A DNA stretch of 64,000 bases, taken from NCBI GenBank assembly GCA_029946125.1, contig JAQSDX010000009.1, positions 1 to 64,000 on the forward strand. Reading direction: 5' to 3'. Under the pieces are notes generated by a model. That model saw only the letters and a program-made list of their open reading frames with translations, was not told the DNA's origin and ran no database searches. The position numbers and the translations under genes were made by a program. Of this stretch, positions 18,421-26,888 are shown piece by piece; position 1 is the first letter of the stretch; the number at the start of each line of letters is the position of its first letter. The stretch is from Candidatus Methylobacter titanis. GTDB taxonomy: Bacteria; Pseudomonadota; Gammaproteobacteria; Methylococcales; Methylomonadaceae.

Positions 18421-18636
18421 CACTCGCCACATCCCTGTGGCTCGCCCTTATGGGCGGCAGAGCCGTGCAAATCGGCCATCCTGCCGATTTGTCACTCGCC
18501 ACATCCCTGTGGCTCGCCCTTATGGGCGGCAGAGCCTTGCAAATCGGCTATCCTGCCGATTTGTCACTCGCCACATCCCTGTGGCTCGCCCTTATGGGCG
18601 GCAGAGCCGTGCAAATCGGCTATCCTGCGGATTTGT
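18421..18636. repeat. Three tandem copies of a 72-bp palindrome-rich repeat
   Basis: Copies begin at 18421, 18493 and 18565, each opening CACTCGCCACATCCCTGTGG. Each unit contains three short palindromes: CCACA/TGTGG, GCCC/GGGC around TTAT, and AAATCGG/CCGATTT. Copies differ at only a few positions (for example GGCCATCC versus GGCTATCC). Because 72 is a multiple of three, two frames stay open through the array (24-residue repeats), but neither has a convincing start or composition, so it is read as non-coding DNA in the bioD leader. The unit has no spacers, so it is not a CRISPR array. Confidence 0.9.
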
Positions 18637-18687
18637 CGCCCTGCGGACACATCTTATGCGTCCAAATCCTCTCCCGGAGGAATTGTG

Positions 18688-19428
18688 ATGGCTAATCCCA
18701 TTCCCCACGGGTTGTTCGTGACCGGCACTGATACCGGCATCGGCAAGACCCGCATCACCGCAGCCCTGGCCCGACTGCTCAGCGAGCGTAATCTGATCGT
18801 GCGCCCCCGCAAACCGGTGGAATCAGGCTGCCGGCGGGAAGGAGACCGCCTTGTCCCCGAGGACGCCAGAACGCTGCAAGCCGCAGCTCGCTCGGATGAA
18901 CCTTTGGAGCGCATTTGCCCTTATTCATTCGAACCGGCGTTATCGCCTGAACGGGCGGCGGCGTTGGCCGGCACGAGCTTAACTTTGGATGAGATACGGG
19001 CGGCCTGTCTCCAGGGCGTCGCGGAGAACGACTTCCTGTTGGTTGAAGGCGCCGGAGGCTTCTATTCCCCGCTCACATCCGGCGTGCTCAACGCCGATTT
19101 GGCCGCCGCGTTGTCATTGCCGGTGCTGTTAGTGACGGCGGACCGGCTAGGCTGCATCGGTCATACCCTGATGGCCGTGGAGGCGATCAATCGACGCGGT
19201 TTGGTTCTTGCGGGGGTGGTGTTGAACCGGATTGAAAACCACGACGATCCACGCATGAACAACGCGGAAGACCTGTCCCTCTGGCTGGGACAACAGGTGC
19301 TCGTGACCGGCCGCTTCGATGATAACGCCACCGATCCCGGCTGGATGCAGCTTCGTCCGGCGCTGGCAACCCTGGCTGACCGGTTGGCGGGAGGCAACCG
19401 GGATTTAATGTCAAAGGAGCTTTCATGA
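18688..19428 (+). CDS. bioD: ATP-dependent dethiobiotin synthetase
   Basis: A 246-residue ATPase that carboxylates DAPA to dethiobiotin. The P-loop GTDTGIGKT is at residues about 11-19, with the LVEGAGGFYSPL segment near 115. The ATG at 18688 is preferred over the GTG at 18685 because CGGAGGA sits about seven bases upstream. Downstream, the 229 bases before murF hold repeats rather than a gene. Confidence 0.93.
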   Translation: MANPIPHGLFVTGTDTGIGKTRITAALARLLSERNLIVRPRKPVESGCRREGDRLVPEDARTLQAAARSDEPLERICPYSFEPALSPERAAALAGTSLTLDEIRAACLQGVAENDFLLVEGAGGFYSPLTSGVLNADLAAALSLPVLLVTADRLGCIGHTLMAVEAINRRGLVLAGVVLNRIENHDDPRMNNAEDLSLWLGQQVLVTGRFDDNATDPGWMQLRPALATLADRLAGGNRDLMSKELS

Positions 19429-19491
19429 ATTTAAATGCCGTAAGACGGATTCGCGTCAGCAATCCGCCAATCAAAGCAGTTGCGGTGGATT

Positions 19492-19610
19492 GCCTCGGCA
19501 ACTGCTCCTGCGTTGCTCTACCTCCTTGCATCCATACAGTTGTAGCGGTGATAAATTCGCCGGGAGCGAATTTACCTTTACCCGAAGGGTGCCGGGCAGG
19601 AAAGCCCGGC
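19492..19610. repeat. Copy 3 of the CMDAGGRA-type repeat (minus orientation) plus two palindromes
   Basis: 19492-19535 is the reverse complement of the repeat core (CTCGGCAACTGCTCCTGCGT, then CTCTACCTCCTTGCATCCAT). It is followed by a palindrome with arms TAAATTCGC/GCGAATTTA (19552-19574) and a hairpin with arms GCCGGGC/GCCCGGC (19591-19610). An open frame of 78 codons from 19425 crosses this array but looks like repeat-derived sequence, not a protein. Confidence 0.85.
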
Positions 19611-19657
19611 ATGAATCCACCCTGCAGCGCATTGAACATTTACGAGGTGCTGCTGCC

Positions 19658-21013
19658 ATGATCCACGCCCGCTTATCCGATGCCGCCCAATGGTCTGGCG
19701 CGGAGCATCTTGGTCAGGATGTTGAATTTTCCGGAATCGCTATCGATTCGCGCAGGGTAAGCCCCGGTACCCTGTTTGTCGCGCTGAAAGGAGCGCATCA
19801 CGATGGCCACGATCATCTTGATGAAGCGCATTCCCGTGGGGCTGTCGCCGCTTTGGTTGCCCGTCCCGTACCGGCGCCCTTGCCGCTCCTGGTCGCAGAG
19901 GACACGGTGCCGACCCTGGGGCGGTTGGCGGCCGCCTGGAGGCGGCAGTTCCAATTGCCGGTGATCGCCGTGCTCGGCAGTAATGGCAAGACTACCGTCA
20001 AGGAACTGATTGCCGCGATTTTGCGGCAGCGGTATGGCGATGCCGTGCTGGCGACGCAGGGCAACCAGAACAATGCGCTTGGCGTACCGCTGACCCTGTT
20101 CCGCCTGGAGCCTTCGCATCGCGCCGCCATCCTTGAATTGGGCGCCAACGGGCACGGTGAGATTGCACCTCTCGGCGAAATGGCAAAGCCGGATATCGCG
20201 GTGATTACCAACGCCGGACTGGATCATCTGGCCGGGTTCGGCGGGTGCGAGGGTGCCGCCCGCGCCAACGGCGAGGTGTTTTCCGTAATGGCCGGCAACG
20301 GCATTGCCGTGCTGAACGGTGACGATGAATGCCTTCCAATCTGGCGGCAACAGGCGGGCGAGAGGCTGTGTTTACACTTCGGATTCAAGTCAGGCGCGGA
20401 TGTGCGGGGCAACTGGCAGCCCCGGTTCGACGGCGGTGATTTGATCATCGAGTCGCCGTGGGGCCGGATCCAGACACGTTTGCGCCTCATGGGCAGGCAT
20501 AACGCCCTGAATGCCTTGGCGGCGGCAGCGGCCTGCCTGGTGCTGGACATCGAACCGGAAGCGATTGAGGCGGGTTTGGCGGCTGTGCGTCCAGTAGCAG
20601 GGCGCCTACAGTCTCGACTTGGTGCGGGTGGTTCGCACATCATTGACGATACCTACAATGCCAATCCCTCGTCGCTGGCGGCGGCATTGGACACTTTGGC
20701 TACCATGCCGGGCAAAAAAATCCTGGTGCTGGGCGATATGGCTGAACTGGGCGATGACGCGGATACTTGGCACGACTGGGCCGGACAAGCAGCGCGTGCG
20801 GCAGGCGTTGTGGCGCTTTTTGCGGTGGGAAAGAGGGCACGCCTTGCCGCTGAAAGTTTTGGAGAAGGCGCCCACCATCTGCCTGACGGCCAGGCCCTGG
20901 TTCAAACCTTGCTTCCGCAGCTTCAGCTTGGCGTTAACGTTTTGGTCAAGGGTTCGCGTTGCATGGCAATGGAAAGTGTTGTCGGGGAACTTTTGCATCC
21001 TACTGAGCTTTAG
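19658..21013 (+). CDS. murF: UDP-N-acetylmuramoyl-tripeptide-D-alanyl-D-alanine ligase
   Basis: A 451-residue Mur ligase that adds D-Ala-D-Ala to the UDP-MurNAc tripeptide. The N-terminal uridine-binding region (FSGIAIDSRRVSPGTLFVALKG), the P-loop GSNGKTTVKE (about residues 108-117) and the DDTYNANPSS segment are present. The ATG at 19658 is chosen because its MIHARLSDAA start fits the family and CGAGGTG lies upstream; the longer open frame from 19490 runs through repeats. It is outside any mra/mur cluster here and sits head-to-tail with an exporter-like operon. Confidence 0.9.
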   Translation: MIHARLSDAAQWSGAEHLGQDVEFSGIAIDSRRVSPGTLFVALKGAHHDGHDHLDEAHSRGAVAALVARPVPAPLPLLVAEDTVPTLGRLAAAWRRQFQLPVIAVLGSNGKTTVKELIAAILRQRYGDAVLATQGNQNNALGVPLTLFRLEPSHRAAILELGANGHGEIAPLGEMAKPDIAVITNAGLDHLAGFGGCEGAARANGEVFSVMAGNGIAVLNGDDECLPIWRQQAGERLCLHFGFKSGADVRGNWQPRFDGGDLIIESPWGRIQTRLRLMGRHNALNALAAAAACLVLDIEPEAIEAGLAAVRPVAGRLQSRLGAGGSHIIDDTYNANPSSLAAALDTLATMPGKKILVLGDMAELGDDADTWHDWAGQAARAAGVVALFAVGKRARLAAESFGEGAHHLPDGQALVQTLLPQLQLGVNVLVKGSRCMAMESVVGELLHPTEL

Positions 21014-21046
21014 CATTTAGCCTATATTTATTGCGAGGAAAATGTC

Positions 21047-21505
21047 ATGAAAAAATTTGAATTGCAGATAACATGGCTGACTGCTCACGCCAGAACCCTG
21101 TATCGCTTTATTGGTAGAGTGACAGTTGTCATTATTTTGGGCATCCCAACTTTGTTTCTGTTTGGCGATACCCTGCTGTCGCTGATCGGACATGGTCTCG
21201 CGGTGCTCGGACATGGATTGCATTTGCTGTTTGAGGTTTTTGAAACGATAGTCGGACATTTCCTTGAGGAGGGTTTACATCTACCCAAAAAAACGGCGGA
21301 AATTATCTTTTTCTGGAGCAGCTTAGGTGTAGCCATTGGCTTATCGTGGTATCTTTCGCGCAAGGCGCATAGTGCCGCGCGACGCGCAGTCACCACCATT
21401 CAGGAGCGACGGCTTGCACTGGCGGAATCGTCTAAAATCATGACTTGGATCAGGTTTGCGCTTATCATCAGTTCACTGAGCGCGACCCTTTATTTTTTCA
21501 CCTAA
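21047..21505 (+). CDS. Small membrane protein of unknown function
   Basis: A 152-residue protein not assigned to a family. Hydrophobic segments at about residues 25-60 (one or two helices), 83-101 and 134-151 suggest three membrane spans, with a basic loop (SRKAHSAARRAVTTIQERR) between the last two. A histidine/glycine-rich stretch (HGLAVLGHGLHLL) lies near residues 49-61. It begins 33 bases after murF and ends 19 bases before the ABC gene, so it is probably part of that operon. Confidence 0.7.
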   Translation: MKKFELQITWLTAHARTLYRFIGRVTVVIILGIPTLFLFGDTLLSLIGHGLAVLGHGLHLLFEVFETIVGHFLEEGLHLPKKTAEIIFFWSSLGVAIGLSWYLSRKAHSAARRAVTTIQERRLALAESSKIMTWIRFALIISSLSATLYFFT

Positions 21506-21524
21506 TGCCCGGATTATCATTTAT

Positions 21525-23642
21525 ATGGCTGTTTCCACCGACAACAAGCTTAACCCGCAACGTAAGCAGGCCATGCAGACACTGCTCGGTTTTTTGCTGG
21601 GGTTGTTAGAATTACAGGCAGAAACTGCCAAGTCATTGGATCGCCTTACGCGACTGGATTTAGCTGATGACCTGGATAATCTGTCCGATATCGGCGCTTA
21701 CATCGGTTTGCGCATGGATCACGTGGCTTTGACTCCAAGCGCTGCGGCGGAGGCATCGGCTACGCAGACACCGCTGGTAGCGCGCCTTTCAGACGGGCGC
21801 GGCTGGCTGGTTGTCTACGGATTTCGTGCCGGCCGGGTGCGTGTGGCTCTGGTGCAGGGCGAGGTGATTGAGGAACGTCGAATCAAACCTGCTGCCGTAA
21901 GGGAACTGCTGGGCTTGCCCGAGGGGAGGTTGGGAGATTGGTTGCTGGTGCAAGCAAAGGCGCCGCTTAGCGGTGCCGTCAGTCACGATCATCATGCGCA
22001 TTTGCCGCCGTTACGTCGACTCATCGAACTGATGCGTGCCGACCATGCCGACCTGTGGCTGGTACTGGGACTGGCGTTGGGCTCCGGCCTACTGGCTTTA
22101 GCCTCGCCGATCGCGGTGCAGGCCCTGGTGAACACGGTGGCAATGAGCGGCATGGGGCAACCCTTGCTGGTGCTGTCAACTATCCTGTTCTTCTTCTTAA
22201 CGTTTGCCGGTGCGGTGCATGTGCTTCAGTCGTACCTGGTGGAAATTGTGCAGCGGAGGATCTTTGTGCGCCTGGCGGCGGATCTGGCTTACCGCCTGCC
22301 CAGGGTGCGTAGCGATGCCTACGAGCATCACCATGGCCCGGAACTGGTCAACCGCTTCTTCGACGTACTGACGGTGCAGAAGGCAGGTTCATCCCTGCTT
22401 CTGGACGGTTTGAGCACGGCGGTGCAGACTTTAGTCGGCCTGATCATGCTGGCTTTCTACCATCCTTTTCTATTGGCTTTCGATGTGGTGTTGGTGCTGT
22501 CGATCTTCTTCATCATATTTGTGCTGGGACGCGGCGGTGTCGCCACTGCCATTCAGGAATCGTTATCCAAGTATGCCCTGGTCGCCTGGCTGGAAATCGT
22601 CGCCGGCAACATGCAGACCTTCAAATTCAACGGCGGGCCGGAACTCGCCGCCCAGCGCACCGATGCGCTCGCACTCGCCTATCTGGACGCGAAGCGCACC
22701 CATTATCAGATATTGCTGCGCCAGATCGTCGGTTCGGTGACCTTGTATGCGATAGCTCAAACGGCCTTGCTCGCCATCGGCGGCTATCTGGTCATCGACG
22801 GCCATCTGACCCTCGGACAATTGGTGGCCGCCGAATTGATCGTGTCGGCGGCGCTGATCTCGCTGGTCAAGTTCGGCAAGCATCTGGAAGGTTACTATGA
22901 CCTGATGGCCGGCGCCGACAAGATCGGCCATCTGCTGGATTTGCCGCTGGAGCGCGAGCAGGGTGTTGCGCCGGTCATGACCGGGCCGGTCTCGCTTGCG
23001 GTACGCGGCTTGTCTTTCGGCTTCGGCGCGAAACAGCCGGTATTTTCCAACTTCACAATGCAGGTTCAGCCTGGCGAGAGGATCGCCGTGTTCGGCGGTT
23101 TCGGTAGCGGTAAAAGCACGCTGGCGGCTCTTTTATGCGGTCTGCGCCAACCGGGAAAGGGACATATCGAAATAAACGGCGTCGATCTGGGCAACCTGCG
23201 CCTGGAAGCACTACGCAACCGGATTGCCGTAGTCGGTCGCGCGGAGTTCTTCCAGGACAGCCTTCTCGAAAATGTCCGCCTCGGCCGACCTGAACTTAGA
23301 CAGGATGAGGTGGAGCAGGCGCTGGATGCGGTTGGTCTGCTGGACGATATTGCCGGTCTCTCTGAGGATGGCCTGGATACCGATATTAGTCCCAGCGGCG
23401 CACCTTTGTCCACTGCTCAGGGACGCCTATTGCTGCTCGCACGGGCCATTGCCGGACGCCCCGCCTTATTGATTCTGGACGGTATACTTGATGAAATGGA
23501 CGAAGCAGCACGCCGCCGCCTCGCTCCGGCGCTGTTTGCCAACGACGCACCCTGGACCCTGCTGGTGCTGACTGCCTCGCCGAACGTCGCCGCTCTGTGC
23601 GGACGTACTGTGGAACTGCCAGGAGTTGACGCCCATGCCTGA
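21525..23642 (+). CDS. ABC transporter permease/ATP-binding protein with degenerate ATPase motifs
   Basis: A 705-residue fused ABC protein: an N-terminal soluble segment (1-165), an exporter-type membrane domain (about 170-450) and a nucleotide-binding domain (about 480-700). The Walker A motif GGFGSGKST (about 523-531) is intact. Other motifs are not: the signature reads LSTAQ instead of LSGGQ (about 626), Walker B ends LLILDG, with Gly where the catalytic Glu belongs (about 649), and the switch histidine is absent (LVLTASPNV). The downstream HlyD and TolC-type genes suggest a type I secretion or efflux-like complex. With these changes it may bind ATP but hydrolyse it poorly. Confidence 0.85.
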   Translation: MAVSTDNKLNPQRKQAMQTLLGFLLGLLELQAETAKSLDRLTRLDLADDLDNLSDIGAYIGLRMDHVALTPSAAAEASATQTPLVARLSDGRGWLVVYGFRAGRVRVALVQGEVIEERRIKPAAVRELLGLPEGRLGDWLLVQAKAPLSGAVSHDHHAHLPPLRRLIELMRADHADLWLVLGLALGSGLLALASPIAVQALVNTVAMSGMGQPLLVLSTILFFFLTFAGAVHVLQSYLVEIVQRRIFVRLAADLAYRLPRVRSDAYEHHHGPELVNRFFDVLTVQKAGSSLLLDGLSTAVQTLVGLIMLAFYHPFLLAFDVVLVLSIFFIIFVLGRGGVATAIQESLSKYALVAWLEIVAGNMQTFKFNGGPELAAQRTDALALAYLDAKRTHYQILLRQIVGSVTLYAIAQTALLAIGGYLVIDGHLTLGQLVAAELIVSAALISLVKFGKHLEGYYDLMAGADKIGHLLDLPLEREQGVAPVMTGPVSLAVRGLSFGFGAKQPVFSNFTMQVQPGERIAVFGGFGSGKSTLAALLCGLRQPGKGHIEINGVDLGNLRLEALRNRIAVVGRAEFFQDSLLENVRLGRPELRQDEVEQALDAVGLLDDIAGLSEDGLDTDISPSGAPLSTAQGRLLLLARAIAGRPALLILDGILDEMDEAARRRLAPALFANDAPWTLLVLTASPNVAALCGRTVELPGVDAHA

Positions 23643-24945
23643 ACTGCGTTCTCGCCTTTCCGCCCTCTCCACCGCACGCACACCGCGCCTGATCAGCACA
23701 CTGGCGCAAGCCTGCCTGTGGCTGTTCTTGGCTACGCCGCCGGCTTTGCTGTTGACACCCTGGCAACAAACCATCAACGGCACCGGACGGGTCGTAGCCT
23801 TTGCGCCCCTCGAACGCCAGCAGACCGTGGAAGCGCCGGTTTCCGGACGCATCGTGCAATGGCAGGTGCGTGAGGGCGCCAGGGTCAAGGCTGGCGATGT
23901 GTTAATGGAAATAGCCGATGTCGATCCAGAACAGCTCGAACGCCTGAGTCGTCAGACTGACGCCGCCGTCGCCAAACTGGCGGCCAAGGAAGAAGAGCTG
24001 CGCGCTTACCGGTTGCAAATCGACAATCTGATCACCACCCGGGATTTGCAGGCCGCCACCGCCCAATACCGGCTGGATGTCGCTCGCCAGCGGGCGCTTT
24101 CAGCCGGCGAGGCGATAGCTTCAGCGCGGGCAACCCTGGATGCGGCAGCCGTTCAGACAGGGCGCTTGCAACGTTTGCTGGGTGACGGCCTGGTGTCGAA
24201 GCGTGACTTCGAGGTCGCCGAGCGTGACGGCATCGTCGCCCGGCGCAGCCTGAACAGCGCCCAGGCGGCGCTGAACGCAGCGCAGGCCGAACAGGGTGCC
24301 GCTGAAGCGGAGATCGGGCGCATCCGCGCCGATGCCCAGGCACGCATCGACTCCACCAGCGCTTCAGCGAACAAGACCCTGAGCGAACTGGAAGACAGCC
24401 GGGGCAGCCTGCTCAAGAGTGAGATTGACCTGTCGCGTCAACAATCCCAAGTAGTGAAGGCGCCGCGGGACGGCAGTATCTTGCGCCTTGTAGCCAATCC
24501 GCAAAGCGATATTGTCAAACAGGGCGATCCTTTGCTGGTTCTGGTGCCGGATACTGACATTAAGGCTGTAGAGCTGTGGGTGAGTGGCATCGATGCGGTA
24601 CTCATCACACCCGGTCGCCATGCACGCCTGCAATTCGAGGGCTGGCCGGCCATGCAATTCGAAGGCTGGTCGGAACTGGCGGTTGGCACTTTCGGCGGCA
24701 CCGTCGCCTTCGTGGACTCCACCGACGACGGCAAGGGCAAGTTCCGTGTGCTCGTCGTCCCGGACCAAGCCGACCAACCCTGGCCGTCGCCGCGCTTCCT
24801 GCGCCAGGGCGTACGCGTCCAGGGCTGGGTATTGTTGAACCGGGTCACGATGGGCTATGAACTCTGGCGTAAATTGAATGCCTTCCCACCGGAATTGACG
24901 CAGGACAAACCGCCAACTGACTTGTATAACCAAAAGTTGAAATAA
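23635..24945 (+). CDS. HlyD-family periplasmic adaptor (membrane fusion protein)
   Basis: A 436-residue protein with one N-terminal membrane segment (about 24-45), a split lipoyl/beta-barrel domain (TVEAPVSGRIVQWQVREGARVKAGDVLME near residues 65-93 in outline) and a long alanine-rich coiled-coil hairpin (about 100-260). It would link the inner-membrane ABC protein to an outer-membrane channel. The ATG at 23635 has AGGAG eight bases upstream and overlaps the ABC gene by eight bases, so the two are translationally coupled. Confidence 0.88.
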   Translation: MPELRSRLSALSTARTPRLISTLAQACLWLFLATPPALLLTPWQQTINGTGRVVAFAPLERQQTVEAPVSGRIVQWQVREGARVKAGDVLMEIADVDPEQLERLSRQTDAAVAKLAAKEEELRAYRLQIDNLITTRDLQAATAQYRLDVARQRALSAGEAIASARATLDAAAVQTGRLQRLLGDGLVSKRDFEVAERDGIVARRSLNSAQAALNAAQAEQGAAEAEIGRIRADAQARIDSTSASANKTLSELEDSRGSLLKSEIDLSRQQSQVVKAPRDGSILRLVANPQSDIVKQGDPLLVLVPDTDIKAVELWVSGIDAVLITPGRHARLQFEGWPAMQFEGWSELAVGTFGGTVAFVDSTDDGKGKFRVLVVPDQADQPWPSPRFLRQGVRVQGWVLLNRVTMGYELWRKLNAFPPELTQDKPPTDLYNQKLK

Positions 24946-24948
24946 TCA

Positions 24949-26796
24949 ATGATGAAACAATTGCTTCCTTTTCGCCCCGGACGAGCTACATGGCTTCTGG
25001 TGTCATTGTTAACGGGTTGCAGCTATTACTTTGACACTGCACCCGATCGACAGCTTGTCCGGCGGGTTGAGGAACGCATGCAAAGCGAAGAAGGCCTGCC
25101 GGTGGAACAGCTCTCAAAACCCCCACAGTTAAGTGTCGAGCAGGCCTTGCCCAAGTTCAGGGAACGCCGTCCTCAGACCGGTCGCACTTCACCGCCTGCA
25201 AAGCCTGCTCTGAGCAAAGTCGAAGGGCCTGTCCCGAGCCCTTCGGCTACACTCAGGAGAACCAAAGCCGAAGAACCGGATAGTCCGCCGCAGCCAAAAG
25301 CGCAGCCCCAAGCCGGCAAACAGCTATCCATCGCCGAAGCCCGTGCCCTGGCGTTGGAGAATAATCTTGACTTGAAGATCGCCCTGGTCGACCCGAAAAT
25401 CGCGGCCACTGCGGTCAGCCAGGAACAAGCCAAGTTCGACGACCTGATCTTCGCCCGCGCAAAATATTCCTCCAAACATTTGCCGCCCGATATTACCGAG
25501 ATAGACAAATTTGTTGCGGCGGATCCCAACTCACCTCTTGCTGGACAAGAGGCTCTGCGCGTTGATTCGGAGCAGAAAAAAGAATTTCTGGAATTCGATA
25601 TGGGTGTCTCCATTCCGCTACGCACCGGCGGGAAGATTACGCTGATCGCCCCGCTCGATGAAAAGTCCGTAAGAAAAAAAGGTCTCCAGGCGGAACAGTA
25701 TGGCGCCGCGCTACGCTTCTCCATCAGCCAGCCCCTGCTGCGCGATGGGGGGATCGACACCAACGTCGCCGGTATCCGCATCGCCCGTTACGAGCAACAG
25801 GCCGTGGATGTGAGAACCCGGTTGCAGACGATTCGTGTGCTGGCCACCGTCGAACGCAGCTATTGGGGGCTTTATATCGTCTGGGGAGAGCTGGATGTAC
25901 GCCGTCAGCAATACGAGAACGCGGCGGACAATCTGGCGATGGTGAAAAAGCGCGTGGCGGAAGGACTGACCGCAGCTGTGGAGATCAACCGTGCCGAGAT
26001 TGGCGTGGCCGAGCGGCTGGAAGCGCTGATTATTGCAGAAACTACGCTTAAGATCAGACAGCGTCAGCTCAAGTTATTGCTGAACGATCCCGGCCTGGAT
26101 TTGGACTCCCCCACGGTCTTGATCCCGGAGACTACGCCAACCCTAGTCGAATTCAAATTCGACCGCAAACAACTGGTGCAACATGCGCTGGAGGGACGGC
26201 TGGATCTGCTGGAGCTGGAACTGAAGCTTGCCGCCGACCTGACCAAGATTGATTATTTAAGCAACCAAACCCTGCCGATGTTCATGCTCGACTATAGCTA
26301 TGCGTCGCCGGGACGGGATCCATCATCCTACGGCGGCGCTTTCGGCCAAACGGTCAGTGGCAACTATGCCGACTGGTCGGTGGGTATGCGCATGGAAATT
26401 CCGCTCACCAACGAATTGCGTAAAGCGCAGTTGGATCGGGCGGTACAGGATCGCATGCAGCGTCTCACCACCCAGCAACTGCGGGAACTTAGTGTGCGCC
26501 GGGAAATTTATGACGCGCTGGATCAGCTGGAGCAGAACTGGCAGCGCATTCTCGCCACGCGGCAGAATGTCCTGCTCGCCGGACTGAACTACGATGCCGA
26601 GCTGAAACAATTTCGCGAGGGTCTCAGGACCATGACCGAAGTGCTGGAAACCCTCACCCGCCTCGGCGAGGCACAACTGCGCGAAGTGCGCGCCATCGGC
26701 GACTATCAGGTGTCGCTGATCGACCTGGCCTTCGCCACCGGCACCCTGCTCGGCCATAGTCGCGTGGATTTGGGCATTGCAGCGGGCGGAAGCTAA
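24949..26796 (+). CDS. TolC-family outer-membrane lipoprotein with in-frame repeat insert
   Basis: A 615-residue protein. A lipobox (LLTGC, Cys24) follows a short hydrophobic segment, so it should be an outer-membrane lipoprotein. Residues about 120-610 match the outer-membrane efflux (OEP/TolC) pattern (LSIAEARALALENNLDLKIA; QAEQYGAALRFSISQPLLRDGG), with two OEP repeats. Residues about 86-105 (ALSKVEGPVPSPSATLRRTK) are encoded by a palindromic interspersed repeat lying in the proline-rich linker. It begins three bases after the adaptor gene. An ATG at 24952 is equally possible. Confidence 0.85.
   Translation: MMKQLLPFRPGRATWLLVSLLTGCSYYFDTAPDRQLVRRVEERMQSEEGLPVEQLSKPPQLSVEQALPKFRERRPQTGRTSPPAKPALSKVEGPVPSPSATLRRTKAEEPDSPPQPKAQPQAGKQLSIAEARALALENNLDLKIALVDPKIAATAVSQEQAKFDDLIFARAKYSSKHLPPDITEIDKFVAADPNSPLAGQEALRVDSEQKKEFLEFDMGVSIPLRTGGKITLIAPLDEKSVRKKGLQAEQYGAALRFSISQPLLRDGGIDTNVAGIRIARYEQQAVDVRTRLQTIRVLATVERSYWGLYIVWGELDVRRQQYENAADNLAMVKKRVAEGLTAAVEINRAEIGVAERLEALIIAETTLKIRQRQLKLLLNDPGLDLDSPTVLIPETTPTLVEFKFDRKQLVQHALEGRLDLLELELKLAADLTKIDYLSNQTLPMFMLDYSYASPGRDPSSYGGAFGQTVSGNYADWSVGMRMEIPLTNELRKAQLDRAVQDRMQRLTTQQLRELSVRREIYDALDQLEQNWQRILATRQNVLLAGLNYDAELKQFREGLRTMTEVLETLTRLGEAQLREVRAIGDYQVSLIDLAFATGTLLGHSRVDLGIAAGGS
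25204..25260. repeat. Palindromic interspersed repeat in frame inside the TolC-like gene
   Basis: The segment from CTGCTCTGAGCAAAGTCGAA to the ACACTCAGGAG end forms imperfect arms (GAGCAAAGTCGAAGGG against CCCTTCGGCTACACTC) around CCTGTCCCGAG. It encodes ALSKVEGPVPSPSATLRR, a peptide type seen where such palindromes fall in coding DNA. It maps to a low-complexity linker where extra residues should be tolerated. Confidence 0.8.
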
Positions 26797-26888
26797 GCAC
26801 CTATGGAGGGATAAACCCTTTGATTCAGAAAAGTGTTTAGAAGATTTTTTGGTCCCACCGAGATAAAACAACCAGAGGATTATGATTT

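Noticed and set aside
18421-18636. CRISPR-like array
   Set aside because: The units are directly adjacent 72-mers with no unique spacers, only three copies, and no cas genes nearby.
18398-18695. Two overlapping open frames of 96 and 81 codons with 24-residue repeats
   Set aside because: They follow from the 72-bp tandem array, whose unit length is a multiple of three. No convincing ribosome site or family.
19490-19657. Longer murF start
   Set aside because: The extension is encoded by repeat sequence; the ATG at 19658 fits the family and has a ribosome site.
19425-19661. 78-codon open frame overlapping the bioD stop
   Set aside because: It runs through the interspersed repeat and two palindromes, and has no homology to MurE or other neighbours that I can see.
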